DNA of 64,000 nucleotides from Gymnothorax reevesii (Eukaryota; Chordata; Actinopteri; Anguilliformes; Muraenidae): the NCBI GenBank assembly GCA_029721435.1, contig CM056573.1:379501-443500 (forward strand), in the 5' to 3' direction. This document shows, in pieces, positions 11,467-29,065 of this stretch (position 1 is its first letter; each line of letters starts with the position of its first letter). A program made the position numbers and the translations under genes. Below the pieces are notes generated by a model, which saw only the letters and a list, made by a program, of their open reading frames with translations, was not told the DNA's origin and ran no database searches.

Positions 11467-11960
11467 TTCGGGATGGCGAAAACCAGAAATTTTCTTGACC
11501 GACCACCGAGCCTCATCAGCCAGTTGAAACCGGTTAACCGATTAGTTTAAAATATGCTACGCTATTTGAAATAACAGCCATTTCGAGCCGCGCCTGCAAT
11601 TTCGCAACTCTGTCGCATCTCTCTACCGCTCTGCCTCCAGCTCTCACACACACTGCTCCAGCGCCGCCCTTCCACTCACGTCACTATTTTTAAATCCCCT
11701 ACAGCGCGAAACATGAGTCCCGCAAACGCGGCGCTGAGGAGCTTGTATGTAATCGGAGGACAAATGGTTCCTTAGTTTCGAAATGGTTTGCATACAAGGT
11801 GATTGCGTTGAAAATAAAGGCGTTTGTCTAGCGTTAGAAGCTCATTTGAAACATTGCCGCGGGTCATTTAAGAAAATGACAGCTCCGAGGAGACGCCGCT
11901 TTAGTTTGAGGTAGTGCTAACAATAATAAAGAAAGATGATCATCATCACCTTATCTGTTA
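11467..11960. repeat. possible hAT-type terminal/5' region fragment
   Basis: The stretch begins CGGGATGGCGAAAACC, then carries a CCGGTTAACCG word and a CpG-rich leader. This resembles the 5' region of some fish hAT elements as I remember them. No transposase reading frame follows, and no second end was found. The call is tentative. Confidence 0.25.
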
Positions 11961-12206
11961 CCATTGATGATCCTTCCTGAAATGTAGATGTAATGTATTT
12001 CCGAATCTACGCCCATCTTATGCGGAATGTTGCCTAATAGACTGCAACACGGTAAAACCAATGGATAAAACAGGCACCGTCAGTATGCGTAAAAGACGCA
12101 CCGGCTAAGGCAGGTCTAACTCACTGTGCCTTCTAATAACGGACAGAACAACTCTTTTCCTATCAATTCTTTTTGAATTAAATTTTGTGATCAGGGATTG
12201 ACAATT

Positions 12207-12493
12207 GTGCCACGAAAATATAATTGCGTGGACAGAAATAGTTACGTATTTGAATCATCTGTTTCGTCCACGAAAGCCAAGTGTCTCTCACTTATGTCGA
12301 GTGAATGACAAGCACTATAGACTATTCCGTTCACGACAAGAATATACCAGTTTTTTCTTCCGTTCACAAAAGGATTTAATCTCATATGAATTTCTTCCAC
12401 AAAACCCCTACAGTTTTATAAATTTCGTGGACAAAAATCCAGTTCTTATAAACTAGTTTCGTGCAGATAACATGGATTTCGTGGCACAGAAAT
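12207..12493. repeat. short palindromic element built on GTGCCACGAAA motifs
   Basis: The ends are inverted copies: TGTGCCACGAAA at the left and TTTCGTGGCACA near 12478-12491. Variants of TTTCGTCCACGAAA and TTTCGTGGACA occur several times inside. It looks like a MITE or foldback unit. No protein is encoded. Confidence 0.5.
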
Positions 12494-12499
12494 CAATTT

Positions 12500-13200
12500 C
12501 GTCCACGGAAAGGGCGTGTTACTCTTGGCGCCCCATAATGTGAAGCGTACGATGAATGAATTAAAAAAAACGATTCCTCCTAAAGACAAAATTATAACCT
12601 ACCTCCATGCGTTCACTCAATGACTGTCGAACCGTGCCTTGAACTCCGCTACCTGAGGCCTGTCATGATTCGGTAGCGATGGCCATGTGCTTATTAATGA
12701 TTGTGAGCGCGCGAACCCAAACGCTGTGACCTCCCGCCAAATGATTTTATTGGTTTATTAAGTACAAACAGACGAGTTATTAAAAATTGACTGTGAGGGA
12801 TAATTTGTTCACACAAAAAGATCTTGGAATGAGATGGCTAACATCTCCACTCAGTGCTGTAGAAAGGTAGCCCAGTGCCAATCACATAACTTTGTACACG
12901 TTACTTATATAGCTAGCTAGCCTGCACTCAGAACATTTTTAGATCCATTATGTAACATTAGTTTGTTAGCTAGGGAGGTTACTCAGTTGACTGAATTTAC
13001 AAATCGCTGGCTGTCCAAACACCAAAGTCTGTGACTCAGTGACTGATTACATTTGCAGACTGAGGGCGTTAGCTTATTGCTCACAAAAAACGGCAAGTAT
13101 ATTCATTTTCCATTAAATTATGCAATTCAGTTATGTGATAAACAATCATATACTCTTGGTCGTTTCGTAAGAAAGTTATGAAACTCGTTGAGGCATTGAG
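12500..13200. other. stretch without recognised gene
   Basis: AT-rich intergenic sequence. I see no reading frame resembling a protein and no clear repeat structure beyond short words such as GCTAGCTAGCC near 12910. Confidence 0.5.
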
Positions 13201-13440
13201 TCAACGCAAAATTTACTGAATTCCTTTGATAACTCTCATAAGACATGCCCACTTGTGTAAGATCCTCTGTCTCGCTTCCATCTGTCGGTTTCTCTCCGTA
13301 TGCGATCTAACAGCTATGAAATCATGGGCTAAATTCAATACAGCGGCTGAGCGAAAACAAAGAATTGGCTGCACAAAACATCCGTTTTGAAACAATTATT
13401 AGTCCTGACCTGTTCTCTGTCATTTTCATAATTAACAAAA
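13200..13440 (-). repeat. dispersed repeat copy (family of 3000-3250)
   Basis: Read on the minus strand it matches the repeat inside the BEL pol. Examples are the block around TTAGCCCATGA, the word GTTAGATCGCAT, and the stretch around GACAGGTCAGGACTAATAAT-like sequence. It is a diverged copy. Confidence 0.5.
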
Positions 13441-13628
13441 GGTTCACTCCGAGCACTGCACACTTAACAGGTGCTGCTTGTTCTCCCCGATTAGGTATGT
13501 TGACCATCATTCATCTGGACGCATATTTGCTGTATTTAAATCAATGTTATTCAAAATTGCATGTTGACTCTCACGCAAATAGCTAGAGCCGCAGGTTTTT
13601 AATAGCCTATTTAACTGCCGAGTGCCAC

Positions 13629-13653
13629 TTTTTTTTTTTTTTTTTTTTTTTTG
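13629..13653. repeat. poly(T) tract
   Basis: An almost pure run of T. It may be the tail of an old minus-strand retroposon, but no body was recognised beside it. Confidence 0.6.
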
Positions 13654-13744
13654 TCAAGGCTCGCAATACCGTGAGTGAAAGGCAATATTTCATTGGAATG
13701 CAGACCAATTCAATCAATGCAAAGCATTGGCCTATTAATAAGTA

Positions 13745-13870
13745 AATTATTTTTTTTGTACTGAATTTAGCCCATGATTACACATCAATAAAGGAAAATG
13801 ATTGAGAAGGAATAATTCTTGTCATAAAGGGACGTGTCTGTGACACCCCCCCCAATTCCCTGTTGTAGCA
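13745..13870 (+). repeat. second dispersed repeat copy (family of 3000-3250)
   Basis: It shares with 3090-3245 the order TTTAGCCCATGA, AATAAAG-rich spacer, TTGTCATAAAGGGACGTGTC, then CCCCAATTCCC. Confidence 0.5.
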
Positions 13871-14389
13871 CTGGGCCTGGTCGCAAATATTATCTCTTGA
13901 TGTAGTGTCTGTAATGCAGAGTTTTAACGTTCTTGGCTCTTTATGTCTCGTCCTATTCGTGACGACAGTTAGCCCAACATGTCGGCAACGCGATTTATAT
14001 GGAATATCTCATCTGGTTCCTTAACTTTAATTTTGCAAAAATGCTAAATTCTATAACTTTTTTGCATTTTTTCTAAAGTCACGTTTGTTTTCATACATCT
14101 GACATCCGCAAAAAAAAGTAGCATGCGTATCTTTTCTGTTCGTACGCTCTCTTCATACATGAGGCCCCTGGTCTTTGCTGAGCGCATTTCCTAGTTACAG
14201 ATTTTCTAGTTCTACTGTAGATTGTTAAAAAAGAGCACGCTGTAGATTAACGCCCCTGGAAATCTATAAGAAGCTGTATTAAGGAGCATGTTTTAATGTT
14301 TCGGTCAGATCGGGTACTTATGCTCTTACTAGTCTGTCTGCACTTAGTTTCTTGAGCCTCAGGGTCAGGTGAGGATGATTTTGTCCCAC

Positions 14390-14617
14390 CAAGCAGATTT
14401 TAGATATTTTTCTTAGATGCTAATATTATCTCTTCTGTTTCCCAAACTGGAAGCCTCACTTGTCAAGTGAAATTTGCTTACCCCATTGGCAAGGTAGTCA
14501 AAATAACCTCAAATCAAGGAAAAATTTCTTGTCTTACTTAGAAAACGGTGATAGAAGTAAGTGTTTTAAGTCTTAAAATAAGGAAATTTCACTTTCTTGA
14601 AAATCACTTTTTGCAGT
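14390..14617. repeat. AT-rich dispersed repeat ending in TTTTTGCAGTG
   Basis: The text alternates words such as CAAGGAAAAATTTCTTG, CTTAAAATAAGG and TTTTTGCAGTG. This resembles a MITE common in fish, as I remember it. Only one copy is in the window. Confidence 0.35.
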
Positions 14618-14750
14618 GAGTAGGGACAGGGAGAATCTTCCCCCCGTGTTCTTTTCCCCCTCTAACAACTCGGTGAGCAAATAGCCAAATCAAGTCGCTA
14701 ATCTGGTCAAACAAAGGCAACGGGGGTTTTTGGGGTTTTTTTGGGGGGGG
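14618..14750. repeat. left arm of an inverted repeat flanking LINE pieces
   Basis: It starts GAGTAGGGACAGGGAGAATC and runs through a CCCCCTCTAACAACTCGG block to a G-rich end. The same sequence appears inverted at 16239-16375, with about 10 differences by eye over 130 bases. Confidence 0.75.
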
Positions 14751-14861
14751 GGGGTTTCAGACCCCATAAACCTGTACCCCTCTTTCCTACACCAGGTCCG
14801 TAGCCACATGTTAAACCTCCAGATAAAATTCCGCTTTCCTCTTTAGTGAGTTTAGAGTCCA

Positions 14862-15072
14862 CGAAAGTGATTCAGGATGATTTGGATAGAATCCAGAATT
14901 GGGCATAAATGTGACAAATGAAATTTAATGTTGCGAAAATGTAAAGTTGTACATGTAGCTAGTAAAAACATTAGACGGGATTACTTCATGGGAGGTTTAA
15001 AACTGGAATGTGCTGCACACGAGAAAGATTTGGGAGTGATTGTTGACCAAACCCTCACAGGCTCTAGCCATT
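14862..15072 (+). pseudogene. CR1-like LINE reverse transcriptase, 3' piece on the plus strand
   Basis: The translation holds the post-catalytic part of a CR1-like reverse transcriptase: MKFNVAKCKVVHV, then DYFMGGLKLEC and EKDLGVIVDQTLT. The orientation is opposite to the next LINE piece, which starts 12 bases later. Confidence 0.7.
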
Positions 15073-15083
15073 GTGCTGTAGCA

Positions 15084-16253
15084 CTATGTTCTGTCCTGTA
15101 ACCAGTTTTGAATCCACTCCAGAATACCTCCTGTAACTCCAATGGAGCTCATTTTAAAAATTAGTCTCTTATGTGGTACTGTATCAAATGCTTTCTGAAA
15201 ATCCAAGTGTATGATGTCATAAGCCCTGCTCTGGTCATAAGTCCTGGTGGCCTCTTCAAAAAATACCGGTTTGTCAGGCATGACCTTCCCTTCCAAAAAC
15301 CGTGTTGGCTATCCCTCAAGATACTGTTACCTTCAAGAAATAGGTCCAGCTCATCTTTTATGATAGATTCCAATATTTTCCAAGCAATCCACTGACTGGC
15401 CTGTAATTACCTGGCACAGTACGGTCCCCTTTCTTGTATATTGGTATTATATTGCCCTGTTTCCAATCATTTGGTATTTCTCCAGTTTCTAAAGACCGCC
15501 TGAAGATGGCAGACAGCGGCTTAAAGATGAACTCACCAACTTCCCTGAGCACTCTAGGATATAAGTCATCAGGACCCGCCGCCTTATCTGCCTTTAGTTT
15601 ATGCAACTTGTCTAATTCGTTATTCCTAACCTCAATTTCCGCTAAATAATCTTGAGCATAAATAAATGATCTTTAACATGCCCTCTGGCAGAATAAAGAC
15701 CTCCTCTGAGGGAAAATTCTCAACAAAGTAACTGTTTAAGGCATCTGCAATATCCCAGTTATCATATAGCAGCAATCCATTTTTATTATCCCCCGCCAAC
15801 ATGAAGTGGGAGGGGGATATAGGTTTGACCTCCATCCGTCCGTCCGTACTTCCGTCCATCCGTCCGAGATAAAGGGGACAGCTTTTCTCAGAAACTACTA
15901 CAGATACAGTAACCAAATTTGGTGTGCTGCTTCAGACCATAAAGGCCTTGATCGAGTTTGAAAATAAGAAGCGCACGATTGGCGGGGGATGTTGTAGACC
16001 ATGTCAACTTGTTCTTTATGCACTTAACCAGCTCTTTGTCTTTCCTTTTTCTGCAACAGTACTGAAAGAAGCACTTAGGGTTAGTTTTTGCCCCCTCTGC
16101 AATTCGTCTTTCATACAGTCTTCTAGCATTCCTCAGCTCTTTTTTGACCACAGCCCGCATTTTACAGTATTCAGCCCTAGCATTCTCATTGTTATCCCAT
16201 ATGTAGATCTTATAAAGATTCCTCTTTTCCCTCAAACTGAAACCCCCCCCCAA
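15084..16253 (-). pseudogene. CR1-like LINE, endonuclease-RT linker and N-terminal RT
   Basis: Minus-strand pieces in order are SLREKRNLYKIYI with ARAEYCKMRAVVKKEL (16253 downward), DNWDIADALNSYFVENF, KLKADKAAGPDDLYPRVLREV, GNIIPIYKKGDRTVPGNYRP, ILRDSQHGFWKGRSCLTN and HLDFQKAFDTVPHKRL. This is the normal order of a CR1-like LINE up to the third reverse-transcriptase block. Frameshifts separate the pieces. A 199-bp MITE interrupts it at 15790-15988. The catalytic YADD block is missing at the junction with the opposite-strand piece. Confidence 0.8.
15790..15988. mobile_element. 199-bp MITE with CCCCCGCCAA inverted ends
   Basis: The ends are CCCCCGCCAA and TTGGCGGGGG. The inside holds a run of TCCGTCC words and a GACCATAAAGGCCTTGAT block. 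A second copy in opposite orientation lies at 47228-47420. It interrupts the LINE, so it is younger than it. Confidence 0.75.
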
Positions 16254-16375
16254 AAAAAACCCTGTCGCCGTTGTATGACCAGATTAGCGACTTCATTTGG
16301 CTGTTTGCTCACCGAGTTGTTAGAGGGGGAAAAGAACACTGGGGGAAGATTCTCCCTGTCCCTACTCCGACAAAG
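16239..16375. repeat. right arm of the inverted repeat flanking LINE pieces
   Basis: Inverted copy of 14618-14750, ending CCCTGTCCCTACTCC. Together the arms enclose about 1.5 kb of rearranged LINE. Confidence 0.75.
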
Positions 16376-18039
16376 GTTACACCTTGGGAACATATCGTCT
16401 AATCTCAATCATTGTTTGAGCCTTAACATACAAATTATTTTCAGAAAACCCCATTTACACAAGAGGAAATCTTCAGCTTCAATCCCACACATCTTCCTCT
16501 GTCTCAACTCAAGCAGAACAAGAACAACGAACAGCACTACAGCACAGCCAAGAGGTCAGCAACAGCAGTGCTTCATTTGATAGGCAGTGAAGCAGGTTTT
16601 TCGCACAAGTAGTTCAATTTCAACTGATTTGTTAGCCTAAGGCCCTCGCTATATGACCACACAAAAAAAGAAAATTAGGCATTTTCACACTGGGAGTCCT
16701 ACGATCTCTCTTCAAGTTTATTACAGCTGTATATGTGCATGCATAGTGGCACTATTTTTTTTTAATTAGTCATAAGTAAATTCTCTTCAGGTATGCAATC
16801 TAAAACTGAAGGATGAAATAAATAATGCCTTGATATACTGTAAGTATTAAAGACCATTGTGAAATAATTGAAACAAATAAGCTCAGCTGCTAGCTTTCAC
16901 GCAGCAGAATGAGTTACCCATTTGGGCTGAATTGAAGCCCAGTTACAGTGGCCTACACAGAGCTGAATGACTCTGGAAAAGCCTCATCCATAGTTCCTAG
17001 ATGGCTTAATTTCTCACAACTTCTCAGTGTTAGCAAGAGGAGGTTCGACACGTTTAAGACAGTGAACAAAAAGTTGGAAATGCAGATTTTCTTTGGTGAT
17101 GAAAAGGCACCCATCAAGGGGACCATTGTTGTGATGGTAAACCCCTGATTTCCCACAGAAGAGACCGTAATGAAACTTCCCTCAATCATACGCCATCAGT
17201 GAAGGATAACCGCGCCTCCCCCTCTCCTGTGTTCTGGAAAAACCGAGTACTTCTGACACTTTGGGTAGAAACGGAGATTGACCCTCATTTGCAGTAATTA
17301 AGAGTGGTGAAAATCTTAAAACACCGGCTATGAGTGTTATTTGAATTGTTAATTTCAAGTTTTTTTTTTGGTTGGGGAAAACTCCAGAATCCAAGTGTCT
17401 TTGTTCAGTTGTAAGACCCTTTTGCCACTGAAAATCTCACTGGGTTTTTCCCAGATCACAGGAGACCTCTCTATGGCTCCAGTACACTTACACACTTAAA
17501 AATGTTCTGGATTTAAAAAATGAAATAATGGATAAAACAATGGATTTAGATTGCAATTGAAATCCAAGAAATTTCCTCAAATTCCAAATGGTCCCCCCCA
17601 AATTACTCTGTTCAGATCATGCAAAGTCTCACTTAGTGCTTTTCATTTTATTGTTTTAGGTTTAGGTTTCAAGACATTCAGAGTTGACATATTCTCAGGT
17701 ACGTTTCTCGTTCTTATTGTAGTAAAGAAACATTTTGCGTTTAAGGAAACAAGATTTATTCCAGGCAACTTGAAACAGTGCATTTTCATTTTAGGGAGAT
17801 TCAGCTTTTTAAAACCAGGTGCAAAGAACTACATTTGAAAAAGAATCCACAATCCTAACTATTTTGGTTTGCTTGCTTCATTGGTAAAATGGCATCACGT
17901 GATGAGTCATTGAACATTTTCAGCACGAGTCAGAATAATATGGTTATTTTTACATTTACGCATAAAAGTATGTCCTTCAAGCTCTATATTTTCAATTTGA
18001 GACAGAGAAAATGGTTCAATTATGTACGGCCTTGTTTAC
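16376..18039. other. stretch without recognised gene, downstream of zbtb24
   Basis: No protein family was recognised. A 66-codon plus-strand frame (16948-17148, ending IKGTIVVMVNP) has no known match in my memory and no splice context I trust. An AATAAA on the minus strand at 17756-17761 could end a zbtb24 transcript about 700 bp after the stop, but nothing confirms this. Confidence 0.4.
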
Positions 18040-18385
18040 AAAAAAGTTGTGACGCTGAGTAAAATATAGATCGAATGCAATAATTTGCAAATCATTTAAA
18101 CTTCAAGGATTAGCGAAAACTGTACAGACAACATACCAGACATCGAAACTGAAATTTTACTGTTTTTTGGAAAAATGTCTGCTCATTTTGAGTGGAATGA
18201 CAGCAAATAGTTGGGACAGGAGCAATAAGAACTGGAAATATTTTTATACTTAAACGCCAAACAAAAAAAAAAAAAAAAAAAATGCCCAGTGACACATCTC
18301 GCAGGTTAATTGGCTGCAGGTCAGTAAGTGAACAGTAAATCATAGCACGTCATTTTGATGAACATTTCACGAGCGTCCCAACTTT
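18040..18385. mobile_element. decayed Tc1-family MITE
   Basis: Both ends carry words of a fish Tc1 family: AAAAGTTGTGACGCTGAG at the left and GCGTCCCAACTTTTTTTGG at the right, inverted to each other. The inside has GCAATAATTTGCAAATCATT and GTTGGGACAGGAGCAA words typical of that family's long terminal repeat. A poly(A) run lies at 18266-18284. It sits in the probable 3' UTR or flank of zbtb24. Confidence 0.6.
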
Positions 18386-18456
18386 TTTTGGAAACGGGGA
18401 GGTGTATAACAAACAGCAGCCCCCCACGTAACCCAGCGACAGTAGCTGTAGGCCGG

Positions 18457-25038
<6,582 letters not shown>

Positions 25039-25076
25039 TTTGGGGAGCAGAAATGAACCGCTGATTCTTCAGTTAC

Positions 25077-27682
25077 CTGAAAGTGTGAAGATGAAATTGA
25101 TCACATGCAGGAAAAAATTAACAATTCTGCTATTGAGCAAGACAATGAAGACCCCACCCGTGCCCCTACGAAAAGGTAACATAAGATTTGGGACTTTTCA
25201 GTGCATCAGTGCTTTGAAAAGGTACTTATCCACAGATTTTCTTGATTATCACATAATGGTGAATGGTGTCACATCTTTACACAATTTGTAGTATTAGACA
25301 AAATGGGTATCAGTGAACACAAGACACACTCGAGCACGAACTGAGATCTTGGCACTCACATTGCACAAGTGAATAGAACTCCAGCATCTGAGGTAAGGAC
25401 ACACTCCTCTGGCCACGTTCACCGCCTGAGGGGAAGATCGTAACGTTAGAAAGTTTCCCATCGCTACGACTCAAGTTCCCACATCAGTACCAAAAGTTAA
25501 ATGGAACATCAGTGTCTTGGGTAGTAATGCAACTGCCTGTATTCCAACGGACTTGGGAAATGTATCACACTGTGGCATGGCCAAAGAGTTAGTTTAAAAA
25601 AAAAAAAAAACCAACATAAAAAAATAATGTTAATATTAAGCTGAGTTTTATGATAGGCAAAAGTCTGTTTGCGGTTAAAATGGCAAAAATGACAAAAAAA
25701 AAGAAAAAAAACTCCATTATGTTGACGTATATTCCTGAGATTCAGCTGAAACCATGTTATACCTTTGCACAAATAAACTATGACTGTTCTTAATGCACTG
25801 AGGAATGAATTTATCTTGGGCCCTTTGTTATTATAAATAGCATTTGTCTCATGAGAGAAAAAAGTTAAATCAACCCTCGTTTCCACCCATTTTTAACAAC
25901 AAAAGCTGGGAAAAGGCAGTCAGTCTCTACCTGAGCAAAGTGTTTAGAGTTGTGAGTCAACTGGGGAGGAAACCAATTGCCGACAGACAGGCAGACAGCT
26001 CGTACAAAATTTTGCAGGGACTACTGTACTGAATTCTGACGGGCTTTTTTGCCTCCCGTATGCAAGGGTTTTATTTTTTAGTTTAATGACGTTTGCCTAC
26101 CAAGATGATTGCATTACCGCAATTCTAATGTTCGGTCACAGTTAGCCGACCATGCACTAGAAGACTTCCAAAAGACTTAATTCCAACACCTTCTCATATC
26201 TAAAAACTTGGAGAGCGCAAACCTCTGCCAAGCCTATCCCAATGGTAAAGAATCCTTTAAAAAATTCCTCGATTCGGATCGTGATCCGCATCACTGCCAA
26301 AATTTAATGGATTGTTCCTTGTACCATCCCAGACTCCTGCAGAAAATTTCATCAAAATCCTTTGGTAACTTTTTGAGTGATCCTGCAAACAAAACAAAAC
26401 AGTAACTTCCTTGGCAGAGGTAACAGTGCACCGTTTAAGCCATTGAGTATTTACACACAAACTGCAAGATTTTGCAAAAACTGAGGATCTTGCAAGAATG
26501 CACCAATTGGTTGTTGACAGTGCTCATGTCGTTGAAGTTCAATATTTGCAAGAGCTGAGACTCAAGACTTCCAAAAATATTAAACATGATTTATTTTATT
26601 GCCATGTCAAATTATCAAGATGATGAGAGCTCGCCCCAAATCAAGAATAACTCATGACTTTACTCCGACATCAGAAATTTGTCTTGGTCACGTGACAGCA
26701 AAAGCACTACTCGGCCCCTCAAAGGCTAAACCAGAAGGGAAAGATGGTGACCCTCAGTTCCCCCCAAATCGATCGGTCACATTCTCGTTATTTGAAGCAC
26801 TGAACTACTTCATAAAAAAAATTGCAAAAAACCAAAGTCTTAATATCTGGAATGAATATCGGCAATTATTTTATTCAATGTTGGTTTTGTACAAAAATGG
26901 TCTTTCACTTCAACGCTAGATTGTAGTAGTTTCATGTCATGCAATGAATGTTTAATCTGCTGACACACAAATCCTGTCTGCTTGATAATAATGAACACGT
27001 GTGTGATATTTCTGGCCACTTTTTTTATTACTTCATTTCTGATCAGTGAAAAAAGCCTTCAGGTAATGGCGAAGGCGACGTCAGTAGTGGCTAGTTAACA
27101 AAGGAAAACTAACAGAAAGCAAAATGCGAAGACAGTCTCTCCCACCGCGTCATATTCATAACTCGGTTTTCTTTGAAAGAATCAGCCTAAAACTTAAAGC
27201 TCACGACGGAAAATAGTCTTGTTCTGTTTAACGCCGCTGAACTCCGAACGGAGTCGCGTTCAGAAAGTTCTGTTTACGAAAGAGCAAACGGCCTGCTGTC
27301 CCTGATTCAGCGATGAATAAGTTTTAAAAAGAAAGTCGTGTGAAACATTCCAACATGAATGTGGTCTGGGTAACGTTAATTTGACGAGTAGACGTTCGCG
27401 TATTCTATTCATTACTAAGGTACCGTTGCATCCAGTTCCCGTTCGTTTCGTGCGCATTAGGGACTGAGTTCAAACGGAGCGCCATCTTGGTCTTCAAAAA
27501 CATCACGGCATAGCTTTTGTTCATTATTGCAACCAATTCATTTGACAGCGCCGAAATTTTTCTGGTTTAGCTTGCCAAAGATGTCCTACAGCGTCTAACA
27601 CGAATTAAATATAAACCAACGAGCCTAAATAAATAGGCGTCGACATTAGCAAATAAAAGATACAAAGCTTTAAGGACCTTAC
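25077..27682 (-). other. zbtb24: zbtb24 intron 1
   Basis: Between the proposed noncoding exon and the first coding exon. It holds a MITE at 26221-26421 and otherwise no recognised coding sequence. Confidence 0.5.
26221..26421. mobile_element. 201-bp MITE with ACCTCTGCCAAG inverted ends
   Basis: The left end is ACCTCTGCCAAG and the right end CTTGGCAGAGGT. Inside is a CGGATCGTGATCCG palindrome. The layout fits a family common in fish genomes, as I remember it. Confidence 0.7.
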
Positions 27683-27790
27683 CTTTGGGAAGATGGCAGC
27701 GGTCTGTTGAAGTATCGCGATAATCACTTTTCATTCTTCTTCGTGGAAAAATCTTATGATCTATAAAATATCATTACCGCCATCTTCTGG
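27683..27790 (-). promoter_or_regulatory. zbtb24: probable zbtb24 noncoding first exon and promoter
   Basis: On the minus strand the text CCATCTTCCCAAAG|GTAAGG gives a strong donor after 27683. An AAGATGGC word (YY1-like) lies at the exon on the plus strand, with CGCGATA upstream on the minus strand. No TATA box was seen. The start site is a guess. It is the best splice partner for the acceptor at 25077. Confidence 0.5.
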
Positions 27791-28272
27791 ACGTGTGCAT
27801 TTCATTCTTTTCGACTATAAAACGAGGAAAATTGGCTGTATTCCTCTCTTCCCTGAGGCCGACAGTTATTTACCCGTCAGTTTGGGTTATTTTATGTCCT
27901 CCTGGATAAGCTGTCGATGAGGCCTAGGGAACAATTTTGTAAGCCCGCCTTTCCTGAGGTGGTTTGCACTGTTCAAACTTTTTTCTTTTATACATAACGG
28001 TTCTCACTATGGTTTGCTGGAGTCCAGGTGCCTTAGAAATAGCTTGCTCGCCGTTTTTTGATTGATAAAGGTCAGTAGTTTTCCATCAGTTCTTGAATTT
28101 CATAAGAGCTTCGTGTCATCTGTGTCCTTTTTACCTTCTTCATATTTCCAGTCAGATTCTATTTCAGTGATGTTTAAGTGCTGGCAGTAATCATGCCAGG
28201 GTGTGTCAAGTGAAATTTGAAGCCAAATTATCAATTAAATTTGTTTAATTATTTGATTCAGCACCTAGTGGG

Positions 28273-28280
28273 GCAATTGC
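28273..28280. repeat. left 8-bp target-site duplication GCAATTGC
   Basis: The same 8 bases follow the right end of the hAT element at 35682-35689. Eight bases is the hAT duplication length. Confidence 0.75.
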
Positions 28281-28585
28281 TAGTGATGGCCAAATTAAGC
28301 TTTTTGAAACTTTGAAGCTTGAATCAAAAAGGGGTTCATTACTCGGAAGCTTTTCAACACACTCCTCTTTGGTGGCATCTGGTGGCAAAAGTATGAAGAG
28401 CAGCTTGAATCTATAAATTGAAATGAACTGCTTCATTATGGTTGCCCACTCTACATTAGTTGAGGTAACAGCATCCTTTCAATATCACGTGTCAACTCCG
28501 CCTGATATTGGGTTATAGTTGTGCATTGAACATGTGTTTTTTTTTTTTTGGGGGGGGTGAAAAAATGTTTATTTGATTAATAAAT

Positions 28586-28885
28586 AGGGCTGTCGCGTTG
28601 ATTAATCGCGAATAAATGGCTGAATAAATGGCTTGTTTGGAAGTTGGGCAGAGTACACGGGAATTGATTTAAAGATGAGCTAATTATGCCGAGGCGATAG
28701 AGGCTGTCCAACCTCGCTGGTAATTAGTGGACTTCAAATCACAGTTTTCTTCCCAGAAGCATTTCAAATGACCGCATTAGGTATGTGTCATAGAAAAGGT
28801 AATAAGCAAGCACTCTGTCTGCCTTATGGCGGCAGTTACTTTTATTGCGCCTAAATTAATCGCGATTAATTAACACGACAGCCCT
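28586..28885. mobile_element. 300-bp MITE with AGGGCTGTCG inverted ends
   Basis: The left end reads AGGGCTGTCGCGTT then ATTAATCGCGA. The right end is its inverse with few differences (AACACGACAGCCCT). The style fits nonautonomous hAT elements of fish. Flanking 8-mers do not match, so the duplication has decayed or the borders are slightly off. Confidence 0.7.
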
Positions 28886-28975
28886 GATGAATGAACTTTC
28901 CTTTGTAATGTGAATATAGGCCACTAGATGGCAGTATTTACCTTTTTTTGTTAAGCTCAGACTGGAGTCATGTTT

Positions 28976-29007
28976 AGACATGTCCTGGACATGTCTGGGG
29001 CAAGTCT
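28976..29007 (+). promoter_or_regulatory. three tandem p53 half-sites in the 5' LTR
   Basis: The decamers are AGACATGTCC (28976-28985), GGACATGTCT (28987-28996) and GGGCAAGTCT (28998-29007). Each fits RRRCWWGYYY at all ten positions and they are separated by single bases. The last ends 50 bp before the TATA box. A p53 response element is two such decamers 0-13 bp apart, so this is a full site plus a third half. Binding is inferred. Confidence 0.75.
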
Positions 29008-29057
29008 CAGAAAATTAAAAAAAAGAGGTCTAAATGTGGGTGGGGTCTGCAAAAGAG

Positions 29058-29065
29058 TATATAAG
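29058..29065 (+). promoter_or_regulatory. TATA box of the 5' LTR
   Basis: TATATAAG in GAGTATATAAGGAAAAG, with a start site expected 25-30 bp downstream near 29090. Confidence 0.7.

Noticed and set aside
16948..17148. 66-codon plus-strand frame as a small gene
   Set aside because: No recognised family, no promoter or splice context. Kept only as a note.
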